From NCBI GenBank assembly GCA_024500155.1, contig CM044879.1, positions 27,670,072 through 27,734,071 of the forward strand: DNA of 64,000 nucleotides. Direction: 5' to 3'. Source of the stretch: Chenopodium formosanum (lineage: Eukaryota; Streptophyta; Magnoliopsida; Caryophyllales; Amaranthaceae). This document shows positions 1 to 11,764 of the stretch, piece after piece. The position numbers were made by a program, and so were the translations under genes. Position 1 is the stretch's first letter. Each line of letters begins with the position of its first letter. The notes under the pieces are model-generated. The model did no database searches, was not told the DNA's origin, and was given only the letters and a program-made list of their open reading frames with translations.

Positions 1-1487
1 TTGGTACCATTTAACGGATTCCGTTAGTGGTCAACTTGTTAATTAGAAAATCTTATGACATATGTCTCTTTCTTACAATGAAATATATTGGTGAATTTAT
101 GAAATCTTATATCATTATACACAAAATAGTCAAGGATAAACGAGACACATATATAAGTTTAAATTGAAGTATTGTGAAAGTGCACAATGTTGTTGGTTCA
201 AACCAACGAAGCATGCTTGGTATTTTAATTATCGATCAAACAAGTTGGATAGAGAAATTAAACAATGGAAGTGTATGATTAGGAGAGGATGGGACAACAC
301 AAGAGAAGTTGAGGCAAAAGAGAGGTTTGTGTCATGTGCAGATGTGCTGACTATTTCCACTCAGTCTTTTGTACGCGGCCTACTAGAATCACCACCCGTT
401 ATTAGAGTCTAGTCAAGGCTCCTCGAAGTACTTAGCATGCAAGGCTAAGTGATGATGCTACTAAGTTAAATGTCGGAAGTTTAAAGGAAATTATGTATGA
501 GAGGTTTGTGAAGGGATCATATTCTTTTACTAATGCTTGAGAAAGTTTACCAAATCTTGGATGATGCAAAAATGAGGGGGAGAGTTTTTATTTATAAGAT
601 CTCTTTATAACTTAGAACGTTCATTTCTAGAGTGTTCTTAACCTTCTCAAATGGAGGGTTCTACACACAAAGGTGCTATAATTCAAGCATTCAACACTAT
701 TCTAAGAATATGACTCATATATTCAAAATTTTAAAAATTCTATACCATTCTAGCACTTAGAATATATGTTCAACATTGCCCTAGGATGTTTTAGAAGCTT
801 TCTGGCGTTTTCCAAACCTTGAAGTGCAATCTAGATATTTTCGGGCCCAATATCAAAAATACAACTTCACCATGATGTTCATTGACCCGAAAACGGTGAG
901 CCCCCGAGTTTTGGCTAATTTGGATTTCATTTGGGCCTTCAAACGGTCCATTATTGCGTTACTGTACGTTAATGTGGTGTTCACTAGAAATATTATCCTA
1001 GAGCAAAATAAAGCTTTATAGGGGGAAGATGCCGAGTGAAACCCATGGACATCTTCTTTGGCCTCGATTATTACCTATTGTCCATACGACCACATTAACG
1101 TTATCAAGGGTGTGAGACTTGAGTCATGACATTTTGCTAACTTAAATTTTAATTTTGAATTGGTTGAGAGAGGATTTAAAGAGACTAGTGAATCAATAAA
1201 GCTAATTTTGAATAATCTAGTAATAGGAGTTTTTGGAGAGAGTGGATTGTGGTATTTGAAGGGGAAATGACTTTTAGCTATTTATCAAATTTAATACTCA
1301 TTACCAAATTTGTTCAATCTAATAATTAATTCACGCATAAATAATTTTTATTGGTGATTTACACAATAAAGTAGTCCCATCGACCATTGCTATTATTTGG
1401 GTCACAATTTTATACTCTATTTACTTTGTCCATTGCTAATATCTAGGTCAAACTTTAAAAACATTGACTATGCATGAATTTTGTTAA
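1..1487. other. Gene-free AT-rich stretch, possible old retroelement debris
   Basis: No open frame longer than about 80 codons and no domain I recognise. Around 566-590 the text resembles the polypurine tract that precedes the 3' LTR of many plant Copia elements (an AATGAGGGGGAGAG run followed by T-rich sequence), so the flanks may be retroelement remains, but no LTR pair or duplication is visible. A short inverted repeat pairs about 966-980 with 1088-1102 (ACGTTAATGTGGT and its complement). Nothing else is supportable. Confidence 0.3.
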
Positions 1488-1489
1488 TA

Positions 1490-1803
1490 CTCCATCCGTC
1501 CCCTTTTGATAGTCTCTTATGGGCATTTTTTATGGGAATTAATGAACACAAATAAGAATAATAAAAATACATTGCAAAAGTATATTGACATTGGGTATGC
1601 AAAAAACTAGAGAGAGAAAGTAATAAAAGTACATGGAAAAACAAAATTTGCATGGGAAAGTTAAATTTCCACAAATATTGTTGCAAATTGGAGGGAATTT
1701 TGGTAATAAAATAATATTAATGGTTGTTGGAAAAAGCAAATGGGGTGAACATTTTAGGTTTAAAATTTGCCCATAAGGGACTATCAAAAGGGGACGGAGG
1801 GAG
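1490..1803. mobile_element. Stowaway-like MITE (Tc1/mariner type)
   Basis: The left end reads CTCCATCCGTCCCCTTTTGA and the right end is its near-complement (TCAAAAGGGGACGGAGGGAG). Both ends are flanked by TA, the Tc1/mariner target duplication. The terminal inverted repeats extend about 35 bp, into the TATGGGCA / TGCCCATA segments. There is no transposase, so this is a non-autonomous copy. Open frames across it on the minus strand are shadows of the inverted repeat. Confidence 0.85.
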
Positions 1804-1910
1804 TATACAAGAGATAATAAAGTCATGTACTGTGAGATCTTGTTCAATTCGGGTCATTTTATAACTTATTGATATCAAGTTTGTATAAGTTTAACAATTA
1901 AGGATACATA

Positions 1911-2167
1911 CTTCCTCCGTTCTTTATTACTTGACCCTCTTTGACTTTTACATTATTCACCAACCCTCTTTTGACCGTCTTTTGTGAATAATATGTAAGG
2001 AAAAATATATTCATGTATGATCTTTTTTGATTTGTCTCAATAAGAACTATCATAATATATAACTTTTCTACTTTTTACTTATGGAGAATCAAATTTATTG
2101 ATCGTTAATGTTTTGCATTGGCAAACATGATAAAAGAAACATATCAAGTGAAAAAGAACAGAGGAAG
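1911..2167. mobile_element. Stowaway-like MITE
   Basis: Flanked by TA on both sides. The left terminus CTTCCTCCGTTCTTT pairs with the right terminus AAAGAACAGAGGAAG, with one mismatch. The interior is AT-rich and non-coding. It lies about 100 bp from the preceding Stowaway copy but differs in subterminal sequence, so it is a separate insertion of another subfamily. Confidence 0.8.
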
Positions 2168-2597
2168 TACTTGTTAAGATACTTTTTGAAAATGGTGAAA
2201 AGTTAAATGAGGCGAAAAATATATATGGATGAATGGAGTAGTTATCAAACAATTTCATTTGCCAAACACCTTTTTCCTAAACTACCTATATGCAGATGGC
2301 TAGCCAATGAAACAACTCAGAAAAGCAGTTAACACTTAGCAACTAATCACTCATTGCCAACATAATTAGAGGTGTCGTTAGTTTGGGTATTTGGTCAGGT
2401 ACTAGTCAGGTGTCATTGGGTTGGGTTTTTTGAATTTGAGTCATGCTAGCCTTTTGTTCCCATGCAGATTAATTTCTTAATCGGATCAGTTTAGGTTAGC
2501 CGATACAAGCAATTAGTTGAACCAACTTATACAACTAGCTAACATCTAGCTAACAACTAATTAACCTCTAAACCAACTTAGACAAATAGGCTCTCAG
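2168..2597. other. Intergenic, no gene seen
   Basis: AT-rich sequence with short direct repeats of the CTAGCTAACAACTAATTAAC kind. No coding signal, RNA gene or clear transposon end is visible. Confidence 0.4.
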
Positions 2598-3001
2598 CTC
2601 CCTCCGTATGTTATTATTACTTAGTCCACTTTCCTTTTTTGAAAACATTTACCAATTTTTTACTATTTTCATCCAACTATAGTGGTCCTTTCATATCATA
2701 TTTCAATATTTTGTTTAATACTCTTTCTCCTCTCCACTTAGGGCCTGTTCTTATTGACTGAACTCAGCTGAACTGAACTGAACTGAACTGAACTGAACTA
2801 AATGAATATTTTATAAGAGAAGGAAATTAGGAGCTGAACTGAACTGGACTGAACCGAAATGAATTGAGCTGAACTGAACTGAACTCAGCTGAACTGAACT
2901 GAACTGAATTTCAACGTAAGAGAACAGGCCCTTATACTCACTATTGCTTTTTTAGATTCCATGTTCGGAGAAATGTAGCTTGCAATAAAATATGGAGGGA
3001 G
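2598..3001. mobile_element. Stowaway-like MITE interrupted by a Tourist-like MITE
   Basis: The left end CTCCCTCCGTATGTTATTAT and the right end (complement reads CTCCCTCCATATTTTATTGC) are Stowaway termini. TA follows the right end, but the left flank is AG, so the left duplication has decayed. The element carries a complete second MITE at 2741-2931, so its own length was only about 210 bp before that insertion. Confidence 0.75.
2741..2931. mobile_element. Tourist-like MITE, GAACT-repeat family, copy 1 (nested)
   Basis: Starts GGGCCTGTTCTTATTGACTG and ends GAGAACAGGCCC, flanked by a perfect TTA duplication (2738-2740 and 2932-2934), the PIF/Harbinger signature. Both arms consist of repeated GAACT pentamers, separated by a core containing TATTTTATAAGAGAAGGAAA. 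The arms point toward each other, so a transcript would fold into a long hairpin. It sits inside an older Stowaway copy. Confidence 0.85.
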
Positions 3002-3003
3002 TA

Positions 3004-4159
3004 CTCATAACAATGTAACATCTAACAACTAATTAACATCTAGTAGCCAAACAAGTAAGTGTGTTAATTCGGGTCATCGATTAGGTTTCGATCATGTCTA
3101 GTTGGGCTGTTCATTTTAGATCTAACGAACTCATCTAAGTCATGCTAACATTGATTTGTCCATGTACGTAGATCAAATTCTAAATCAAACCAGTTCATAT
3201 TAGGTTAGATTATTTTGAATCGGGTCAATTTTGAACAGAGCATAGTAGCTCAAAAGAACAGAACCTAATAGAGACATACTCAGTATAAAGATGTCATATG
3301 ATATAAGTATTGATGATGAATCCATGTTAGATTGGCAGGATTAGAAGACATATAAAAAGAATCTAAGTAGTGTGGAAAGGAAAAGATACAATAAAAGCAG
3401 GATGATGGAAGAAGAATAAAACGGGAGGAAGGAGACAAGAAGGTAGGAAGGTGATCTGATCTGATGTAAGTGAGAAACCCAAACCCAAATTAAAACCCCA
3501 ACCCACACCCACGTCTGCCTTATTCAGAGTTCAGAGTTTTATGTTTTGTTGTGTACAACCAAATTTAAGTGGAGACTCAAATCCCTCTTTATTACTTATT
3601 CTTTCTTTTGTCTTCTTCCTTTTGGTGGGGGAATCGGGGGTATGTAGTATCTACATTTTCTACCCTACTATTATACCATTAATATTTTTTCTTATATAAT
3701 AATCTTTATTTAATTACATGAATGATTTATACTTTTATTTTTGAGTTTAATGTCAATTATGCCAATTTGAGGCATATGGGTGTACATATATGATCTATCC
3801 TTGACTCGTTATGTTTTTTTCAAACTTCTTGTAAGAACTTTACTTTTGCTTAGATTGACTCATTTATTACGGAGTAGGATTTTCTTTTAAGGGAGGGAGA
3901 ATTGGAAAAGCGCCGCTCTATTAAATTGGAATATGTTACACATCAATCTAGTTGTCTATCTTTGCAGATTTAGCAGGTGATCTTACTTAAAATCTTAAAT
4001 TACTCACCTGCATATAATAATAATATATTTGGACAATTAGATCGGACGACTATGTTTAATTAAAGTACTCAAAGACAGTGTTCTTATACAGTTATAAATA
4101 CGGAGTACCTAATAACTTTGTACTCTCTTTGGTCTTCAACATGATACGTGTGTTTGCTC
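3004..4159. other. Intergenic, no gene seen
   Basis: AT-rich sequence with no supported exon or RNA gene. Fragments such as GGGTCATCGATTAGG near 3070 and GGTCAATTTTGAACAG near 3230 resemble degenerate GGGTC-type repeats found in hAT-like elements of this window, but no termini are visible. Confidence 0.35.
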
Positions 4160-4162
4160 TTA

Positions 4163-4404
4163 GGGCCTGTTCTCTTACGTTGAAATTCAGTTCAGTTCAG
4201 TTCAGTTCAGTTCAGTTCAGCTGAGTTCAGTTCAGTTCAGTTCAATTCAGTTCAGTTCAGTTCAGTTCAGCTCCTAATTTCCTTCTCTTATAAAATATTC
4301 AGTTCAGTTCAGTTCAGTTCAGCTGAGTTCAGTTCAGTTCAATTCAGTTCAGCTGAGTTCAGTTCAGTTCAGTTCAGCTGAGTTCAGTCAATGAGAACAG
4401 ACCC
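4163..4404. mobile_element. Tourist-like MITE, GAACT-repeat family, copy 2
   Basis: Starts GGGCCTGTTCTCTTACG and ends AATGAGAACAGACCC, with TTA on both sides (4160-4162, 4405-4407). It is the longest copy here (242 bp), with pentamer arrays reading TTCAG on the plus strand on both sides of a core TCCTAATTTCCTTCTCTTAT, the complement of the core in copy 1. Relative to copy 1 it is inserted in the opposite orientation, and it has extra pentamers broken by CAGCTGAG units. Confidence 0.85.
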
Positions 4405-4855
4405 TTAAACCTCAAGAAATCCTTGTAATCATTACATAATAAAAAAAAATAGAATAAGTTGCAATAAGAGTTAAAGGATATAAAATACAATATTACAGTA
4501 TAAAGTTATCCCAAATATATATAGTTAATGAGAAAGTTATGTGCAACAAGTATTTAGAAACGAACGAAGAGATAAAATTAAACAATGATATATACTTTAG
4601 AAGATAGAGAAAAGTGTAATTTGCCTAATTCAATGGAACCAATGTATTTTAAAATTTATATGAGCACATGATTGGCTAGCAGATATGTTGTTAGTCATAT
4701 CGTATTATTTTTGGAGTGATTAACACCTACTACGTATTAAGGATTATCTTTTTTTCACTCATTGACAATGTAACATAAAATATAATTCCAACAATGCCTT
4801 CTTCTTCTATCAACTAAACAATGTCTTCTTCTTCTTCTATCTTTTTCACATGATA

Positions 4856-5193
4856 GGCCTCGTTTAGTTCACATTATTTTAACTTATTCCAGAAAAAATA
4901 AGTTAGATCAGTTCACATCAGAAAAAATAAGTTTAGATCAGATTATCTTTTTATGTGCAGTTTTTTATCGCCAAATATTTTTAATTTCGTAATGAAAAAA
5001 ATTATGAAAATTACATATTAATAAAATACACATTATTAAAAATCTAACAAGACCCTACTTGATATCTTTTTTCGGTGTAGATTATTGTATATTTAAGGTT
5101 AAAGTTTGGTCAAATTTGACATTCATATCATACCAGATCAGACAAGATCTGATAAGTTCGGATAAGCACAAATAAGGTGAACCAAACAAGGCC
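4856..5193. mobile_element. Second Tourist-like MITE family
   Basis: The left end GGCCTCGTTTAGTTCAC pairs with the right end GTGAACCAAACAAGGCC. These ends resemble PIF/Harbinger termini of the GGCCTTGTTTGGTT kind. The right flank is TTA and the left flank is ATA, so the duplication is imperfect. Subterminal segments (AACTTATTCCAGAAAAAATA and TCTGATAAGTTCGGATAAG) are partly complementary. No coding capacity. Confidence 0.65.
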
Positions 5194-5196
5194 TTA

Positions 5197-5332
5197 GAGC
5201 CTGTTCTGATTTACTTTATCGAATTGATTAGAGTTGAAATTAACTGAAGTGAACTGACTAGAGCTGAAATGAAATGTTTATGAGATAAGGAAAAACAAAC
5301 TAGACTGAAATTAAGCTGAAAAGAACAGACCC
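5197..5332. mobile_element. Tourist-like MITE, GAACT family, degenerate copy 3
   Basis: Starts GAGCCTGTTCTGATTTACTT and ends AAAGAACAGACCC. The TTA at 5194-5196 separates it directly from the preceding MITE, so one insertion used the target next to the other. The internal pentamers are eroded (GAACTGACTAGAGCTGAAAT), marking this as one of the older copies. The right flank TAT no longer matches TTA. Confidence 0.65.
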
Positions 5333-7150
5333 TATTTAGATTAACTTCTATGTTTTTTTTGTTCACATAATAATAAACTCATCATTTAGCAAGATTAGGG
5401 TGCCAGGCCACCAAATATTTTATAGAATACATGTTTCAGCGAACAAATTAAATAAAACTTTCAAATTACATATAAACAAGTCCGTTATTATTTAGACGTG
5501 AATTTTATATATAAATAAACCCATAAAGGAATTAATATAACATCACTAAAATCTTCAAACTAAAATACTAATTGATCAGCTAAATACCAATCCTTTTCAG
5601 TGTACAAACTACACCATATTACATATGACAATGAATAAAGAGAATATATTTATATGTTCATGAAAATGAATACGAATTAAACTAAATAATTAAACCTATG
5701 ACTAAGAAAAACCTAGCTAGACTAGACTAAAAAAAATTACAAATACTAATCTTCTCCTTTCTCCCCCTTTAATTTATAGTCCTCTATTACTCATTTACTC
5801 TACACCCATGGCCTAGGCTATAACCATGGTTGCCACCTCAATGAACCAAAAACAATCGCGACACAGCGTTAACCACCACCAAGCGCCCAAGGTAGGTAGG
5901 GCGTTAGTTGTATTGTCAGTCTGTCATGCATATGGCTATAGCCATATATACCCATTATTTGAATTTTGGTTCGGATAACGGATTTATTATAATATGAACG
6001 TAACGTACGAAGCTAGTACGGTTAATTACATTGTTCAAAATATAAAAAGTTTGGATTATAGTTGTAATAAGGACGAAATATACTGATGAAGTAGTATTGA
6101 CTTTTAAGAAATTTATTTGGTGATGACGACAAGTTCAAATTTATGTTAATTAGTACTTGTTGTAATTATTAGGACGTAGTATGTATTATGGGACCAAAAA
6201 GAATAAAGTCTTCAATTGCTTTTCTCATCCTCTTGTACTCGTAATAGGGTATCTGGATAGAGTTTTAGCTAGGGTTTCAAAGACTAACATCATTATTATT
6301 CAAACATTCTAAGTCCCACCTACAATTATTTTGTTTTTGACTCTATTGGCAATTAGACACAACATAACCTTTTCTTTAGTGAAATTACATAGAAAAAAAA
6401 AATTTACGTACACCTGTTAGGCTGTTATATATTGTTATTGTATAAACTTATTTTAATCGTAAATTGAGCTTGAATATCGACTCTTCTTATAAAGTATCTC
6501 TTATTACATCAACTCATCCGAGCTCGTAAAATCTCATGCGAACTCAATTTTCATTTATTACTCTAATATTCTATAGTTTTGAAAAAGAATTCACATGCAT
6601 GAGGGATACAGTTTATTTTAAAAATAATGTGCAATACAATGCGTAGTACAACAGACTAATAACTTTAGATAATGTTAGCAGGGGATTTAAATTAATATAG
6701 ACGGAGAAAGGACGCCCATATCCACACATACATAGTTGATTTGGATTGGATGATATGAACACATACATCCGGGTTGATAGTGGCCGGGGTAAATGGTCCA
6801 AGAAGGTGATAATGATTAATGAGGGAGAGAAAGATAACTAGAGCAGATGATAATCATGTGTGTGTTTTTTTTTTTTTAATTTTTATGGATGTGAGGTAAA
6901 AAGGTCAGTCAAAAAAAATAAAAATGTAAAAGAAAAATAGGGTTTTGAAATTACACCAGGGTAAAAACACAAACTTTTTTAATCTCTCTTTCTTTCTGTG
7001 TTCTGAAGCCAATTAGGATCAGTATCAAGTGCTGCAACAAGCAAGCATGGGTTTTGGAGTAAAGCCTGTTCATTAACCTAGCTACCCTAGCTATTCCTTA
7101 GGTCTGTTATTATTATTATTCTTCTCATTCTTGACTGTTTTTTTTCTTTT

Positions 7151-7182
<32 letters not shown>

Positions 7183-8741
7183 CACTTCCCTCTAATCTTC
7201 CACAGTTCCATTCCTTTTTGTTCTTGCCCTTTTGTTCTCTTCACTTTCTGTTGACACATTTAAATGAGTTAATACAATCAGTTACATCAACTAGCTAACG
7301 CCCACACCTAATTACTAAACACTACTGTAGCCCACTTATATTTTTCATTGCTGAGATCCTTAATTACTAGTTACCGCTCTTCGTCTCATAATATAGTGCT
7401 CAATTCTATTTTTATACGAAGTACTGTACTACTCAATAATTTTTAGAAAAATGCTATACAGTATACATAACCTTTAGGATTACATGTAAGCATTAAATTT
7501 ACATTTGAAAATCGTAAAAAGTTAAGAAATCACAAAAATATAAACACTAATTACACTGATTTACGCGTGTTTTTGTTTTGAATTCCTAATTTTATACAAT
7601 GTCCAAGAGTGTATTTAATGTTTATATATAGCTACATATAGCATTACCCTAATTTTTATATACAACTGAATGCAGCATCTCTAACGAATGTACCTGTATA
7701 GATAGATTGCATGGTAAAATCACACGTAAAGTGATGTAATTAATGTTTTATACTCCATAATACATACATAGAACGAGTAACATGTAATTCTTTTTCTAAA
7801 GGCTCAATTTTTTTCATATACTCCATAATTAATACGAAATATATTAAATTAATAAAATTCTTCTGGCAAATGAATACTTGGATATCGATTAATTCCAAAT
7901 AAGAAGAACAAAAAGGAGCGTATATATAATTTAATTAATTTATATTTACACATAATAAGTAAGATTAAAGAAGAAGGAATGATAGTTTGGTGGTAGCTAG
8001 TGCTGGGGAATCTGATACAAAAATAGTTTCGACTATATCGTGAAAGAAAGAATATTAATTTAAGGACCACGCCCGCCCCTTTCTCTCTTCCCTATATCAC
8101 TTAAGCATATTCTTTCTCTCTCCTCTTCTCATTGGTTCTTGTGGAATAATGTATACGGTCAATGCAGGTCAAAAAAGCCACTCTTTTGTGGGTCCCATTT
8201 TTTATTTTTATTTTTATTTTTTACATATTTAATTTTAAAAATAAAAGAATGATAGGAAGTGGACTTGGGACCACCCTCTTCAACATGGAAGAACAATTGT
8301 CTTTGTTTTATGTTTCATCCTTGACTTATTATACTTTTTCATCAACAAATTAAACCCTTTGATTTTCCTAAAAAAAAAAAAAAAAGAAAGAAAAAGCCCT
8401 TGATTAGTTGATACATCAGCTTAATTTTTACCCTAGAATTTTATTGACCACATTATCAAATCATCTTTTTTGATTTTAATTCATACTTAGGAGTTAGGAG
8501 TATATCATGACATAAGAGGCGAATTTGAGATTGTCAAATTGATTGAGCACTAACTAGTTAATTATCTATTCATTTAATGTTGCATCACTTGCATGTCACA
8601 TTTTATAGGTCATGTATTGATGTACGTATTATATTTTGTTTTAAGAGTAAATTTTGGTAAAAAAAAAAAAAAAAAGTGTTTAGATCACTAACATGATCAT
8701 CGTATGCTTTATAGTAGTAATTAAGTGAATTTTATGACTTA
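5333..8741. other. Long gene-free AT-rich stretch
   Basis: No exon chain, RNA gene or complete transposon could be supported across 3.4 kb. There is a T-rich tract followed by a run of 28 A at 7156-7183, and a smaller A run near 8370. A relatively GC-rich patch at 5805-5905 could be a gene remnant, but neither strand gives a frame I can identify. Some of this may be distal regulatory DNA for the MIR160 locus, which is inference only. Confidence 0.35.
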
Positions 8742-8744
8742 TTA

Positions 8745-8885
8745 GGACCTGCTCACATTTACTGAACTGAACTAAACTGATTGCAGTTGAACTGAAGTGA
8801 ACTGAATATAGCTGAAATGAATAATTTATAAGAGAAGGAAATTAGGAACTGAACTGAACTGATTGGAGCTGAACTGAACAGGCCT
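8745..8885. mobile_element. Tourist-like MITE, GAACT family, copy 4
   Basis: Starts GGACCTGCTCACATTTACTG and ends CTGAACAGGCCT, flanked by TTA at 8742-8744 and 8886-8888. The arms are GAACT pentamers with the shared core ATAAGAGAAGGAAATTAGGA. At 141 bp it is a short full-length copy with few pentamers. Confidence 0.8.
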
Positions 8886-9274
8886 TTAATGTTGCGATAC
8901 AATTCAAAACATTTCAAAGACAACATTCTAGTGATTATGTGATAGATGGTTAAACAAAAACTTAGCAATTTAATGAAACTTCGAATAAAATAGTAAAACT
9001 ATTAAATAATTAAGGTAAATAAGTTAACTAATCTAACCAAAAAAAAAAAAAAAAATTACTACACACTACATAAAATAATTAAAAAAAGTAAGATTAGAGT
9101 TTGCAGTCGTTGCGAGGTCTAAAATTACTACACTCTAGACTGCGAATGGGGGCCAACTCAACCATATATGATCAAACAATTCAAATAAATTAATATATAC
9201 TCCATATTCATTGAGATTATATAAATCATATTTTCATAATATCTGCTCTAAATCAATAACTTCATTACTTTTTA

Positions 9275-9359
9275 TAGTACTCCATAATTGGTTTCAAAAA
9301 AAAAAAAAATAGTACTCCATAATTGGTTTCAAAAAAAAAAAAAATAGTACTCCATAATT
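9275..9359. repeat. 35-bp tandem duplication with A-tract
   Basis: A unit beginning TAGTACTCCATAATTGG and ending in a run of 14 A occurs twice in succession (9275, 9310), and a third start at 9345 then diverges. It lies in otherwise unremarkable AT-rich DNA between two Tourist copies (8889-9716), in which I see no gene. Confidence 0.75.
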
Positions 9360-9719
9360 TTATTTTTTTTTTCAACTTAATACTCCATAAAATAATAATA
9401 CTCTATAAAATAATAATACAACTCCCTAGCAAAGTTATGTAAAAAACAATATACAAGTACATGAATAAATTAAAAGGGTGACCAAATATAGTTAATACTA
9501 CCAATGAGGATATTGGACGACGATGATAGATGAGGCAAGAAAGGTCTCTTTCTCCTCCACCTTCCTTTCGGTGCTTTTTCTTAATTGTTTGAGTCCTCAA
9601 TTTTTCCCCTTTATTTATTTTTTAGGTTTATGGAGAGCTTTAGTTCTGGGATCCACTTTTGAAAACTGTCAATTAAAATCACCTTATTTTTTTTCATTTA
9701 TATTGTTGTTTACTGTTTA

Positions 9720-9806
9720 GGGTCTGTTTACATTTACTGAACTGAGCTGAACTGAATTGAACTGAACTGATTGGAGTTGAACTGAACTGAATTGTACTGA
9801 TATACG
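9720..9806. mobile_element. Tourist-like MITE, GAACT family, truncated copy 5
   Basis: TTA precedes GGGTCTGTTTACATTTACTG, then GAACT pentamers continue to about 9800, where the sequence turns into TATACGGAGTAC. The core and the right inverted end are absent, so only half the element remains. Confidence 0.65.
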
Positions 9807-9941
9807 GAGTACAAAATGATTTTTTTTCCTTTTAAAATTGTAAGCCACATTTAAATTTATAACATTGTGCTCAACTATTTACGTAGAATTACTAAATTAG
9901 TCGGACTTGCTTTTCTACCACATGAGTGTGACACAAACTAA

Positions 9942-10148
9942 GGGCCTGTTCATATTTACTGAACTGAGCTGAACTGAACTGAACTGAACTGATTGGAGCG
10001 GAACTGATTGAAACTGAACTGAACTGAACTGAACTGAATATTTTATGTGAGAGGGAAATTAAGAGCTGAACTGATTGGAATTGAACTGAACTGAACTGAA
10101 CTGATTGGAGCTGAACTGAACTGAAATTAAGTAAATGTGAACAGGCCC
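9942..10148. mobile_element. Tourist-like MITE, GAACT family, copy 6
   Basis: Starts GGGCCTGTTCATATTTACTG and ends AAATGTGAACAGGCCC, with a perfect TAA duplication (9939-9941, 10149-10151). Both pentamer arms are well preserved, with TGATTGGAGC spacers and the ATATTTTATG core. The clean ends suggest one of the younger insertions. Confidence 0.85.
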
Positions 10149-10284
10149 TAAATTAAGTGACATGCACTAAATTAAGTGCCAAAAAAAAATGGATTAAGAC
10201 ATTTAAATTAACCGAGAAACTTGTAGACTAGAAAGTAAATATGGACAAGGTGACCCTAAAGAGTAAAGAATACTCCATACTTTA

Positions 10285-10478
10285 GGGTCTGTTCTCATTG
10301 ACTGAACTCAACTGTACTGAACTGAACCGAACTTATTAGAGCTGAATTGAATTGAAGTGAACTGAACTAAACAGAAATGAAGTGAACTGAACTGTAATGA
10401 ATATTTTATAAGAGTAGAAAATTAGGAGTTGAACTGGACTGAACTAAAATGAGCTTATTAGAGCTGAACGGAAGGCCC
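10285..10478. mobile_element. Tourist-like MITE, GAACT family, copy 7
   Basis: Begins GGGTCTGTTCTCATTGACTG after TTA and ends GAAGGCCC before TAA. The last ten or so bases of the right end are altered, lacking the usual GAACAGGCCC. The core ATATTTTATAAGAG is present and the pentamers are moderately degenerate. Confidence 0.7.
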
Positions 10479-10481
10479 TAA

Positions 10482-11260
10482 TATTTTATGAAACCCTAAA
10501 GGATATATCCTTGATGATCTCCTAAATTATTATTAAAGTAGTTAGATATGGAAATAGTTTTATTAGAATAGTTTTATTTTATTTACCATAATTATTAGAA
10601 TAGTTATAAATGGAAATAGTTTTATTTTATTTACACTTATTTTAGTAATAATGAATCCCAATTTAATTCGGTCATTCTAAATCCCAATTTAATTCTGTTA
10701 TTCTATTTTTTTCATGCTTAGAAGTCTATCTATTATGCTATAAATACTATGAGGTACTTATAAATTTATAATACAATGGTGTTTTCACTATTTAATTTAT
10801 TTAGAATAAATTGAGTTAATACACATTACATTGTTGGTAAATTATACTCAATCATGAACATACATTAACCTGTCTAAAGACATTGTGCAAAACTAATATA
10901 CTTCGTATATCGTATCATATCTTTTCAAATCAGGAAATGTATCTTATACTGCCTAAAAATTGAGATACCCTATATAATTAAGGTTTTATTTCCTTAAAAT
11001 ATCTATTATACATAATTTTACTATCCGATACCGTTAAAACGACTATCAAGCCTTTGTTATTTAGTTATAGAGATAGATTTAACGATAGATTATTCTCATA
11101 TAAAGTCTTACTGATAATAATAACTACTCGTAATTTTCATTGATTAACACTAAGTTTAACTAGTTAATTAGTTGATAAGACGACAATATGATTACGAAAG
11201 ATATAAATATAAAATTAATTTATTAATAGTAACACATAAGGAAACAAAGAATAGTAGGGA
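10482..11260. other. Intergenic upstream of MIR160
   Basis: Very AT-rich sequence with direct repetition of short segments (TAGAATAGTTTTATTTTATTTA twice near 10560-10640). No coding exon is visible. It may contain distal promoter sequence for the miRNA gene downstream, but no specific element can be defended. Confidence 0.35.
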
Positions 11261-11270
11261 TATATATATT
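11261..11270 (+). promoter_or_regulatory. Possible TATA box of pri-miR160
   Basis: TATATATATT lies about 400 bp upstream of the miR160 hairpin, and a pyrimidine-rich stretch (11290-11520) follows, as is common in plant 5' leaders. In such AT-rich DNA a TATA-like string is weak evidence, so this is a candidate only. Confidence 0.25.
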
Positions 11271-11661
11271 GATTAGGTGGGGGAGGAGCGTGGGATTGAT
11301 CTCTCATTTCATTTCTCTAATTTCCCTTTCTCATAGATTTCTCCTTTTTCCTTCTACTTCAAATACCACCCTACCAAACAAACCCAATCACCTTAATTTT
11401 CCCCTCTTTCTCTTTCTCCTTCTCAACCTTAATTCCTTAATATTTCTCATTTTCCACCCTTTTTTCTCTCCCTCTTTTCTTACCATCATATACTATAATC
11501 CAATTTTTATCACATCACTTTTCATGTATAGATGTTTAGATTATGCTAAACGATCGTTATTTGTTTCGTTGCATCTTATCCTGCATATATACCAGTATAT
11601 GCCGATTTAAAGATATTTAGCGATGAAAAATTACTTATATATAGGATGTTAATAATATTCA

Positions 11662-11764
11662 TTTACGCGTATGCCTGGCTCCCTGTATGCCATACACAGA
11701 ATCCACCGGATTATCGATGGCCTCCATGGATGGCGTATGAGGAGCCAAGCATACTTCTTTTTAT
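11662..11764 (+). ncRNA. MIR160: miR160 precursor hairpin
   Basis: Positions 11672-11692 read as the 21-nt conserved plant miR160 (begins TGCCTGGCTCCC, ends GTATGCCA), on the 5' arm. Positions 11733-11753 are a typical miR160* (begins GCGTATGAGG, ends CCAAGCATA) on the 3' arm. The arms pair from TATGC to GGC with a few mismatches and wobbles around a roughly 40-nt loop. The dicing geometry is as expected for this family. From established knowledge, miR160 guides cleavage of the ARF10/16/17 auxin response factor mRNAs and so affects root cap, leaf and floral development. No target gene lies in the window. A 69-codon frame over the hairpin (11671-11880) is incidental. Transcription is inferred to start several hundred bases upstream. 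Orientation is set by the 5'-arm position of the mature sequence. Confidence 0.95.

Noticed and set aside
6960..7100. Possible second miRNA hairpin (TCAGTATCAAGTGCTGCAAC region)
   Set aside because: No match to a miRNA family that I know and no convincing opposite arm in the following 120 bp.
2741..10478. Clustered GAACT repeats as a CRISPR array or satellite
   Set aside because: Units are contiguous pentamers without unique spacers, and each block is bounded by inverted ends and a TTA/TAA duplication, so they are MITEs.
11269..11610. 113-codon frame upstream of miR160
   Set aside because: Leu/Ser/Phe-rich translation of a pyrimidine-rich leader; no homology recognised and no splice context, so read as pri-miRNA leader or intergenic DNA.
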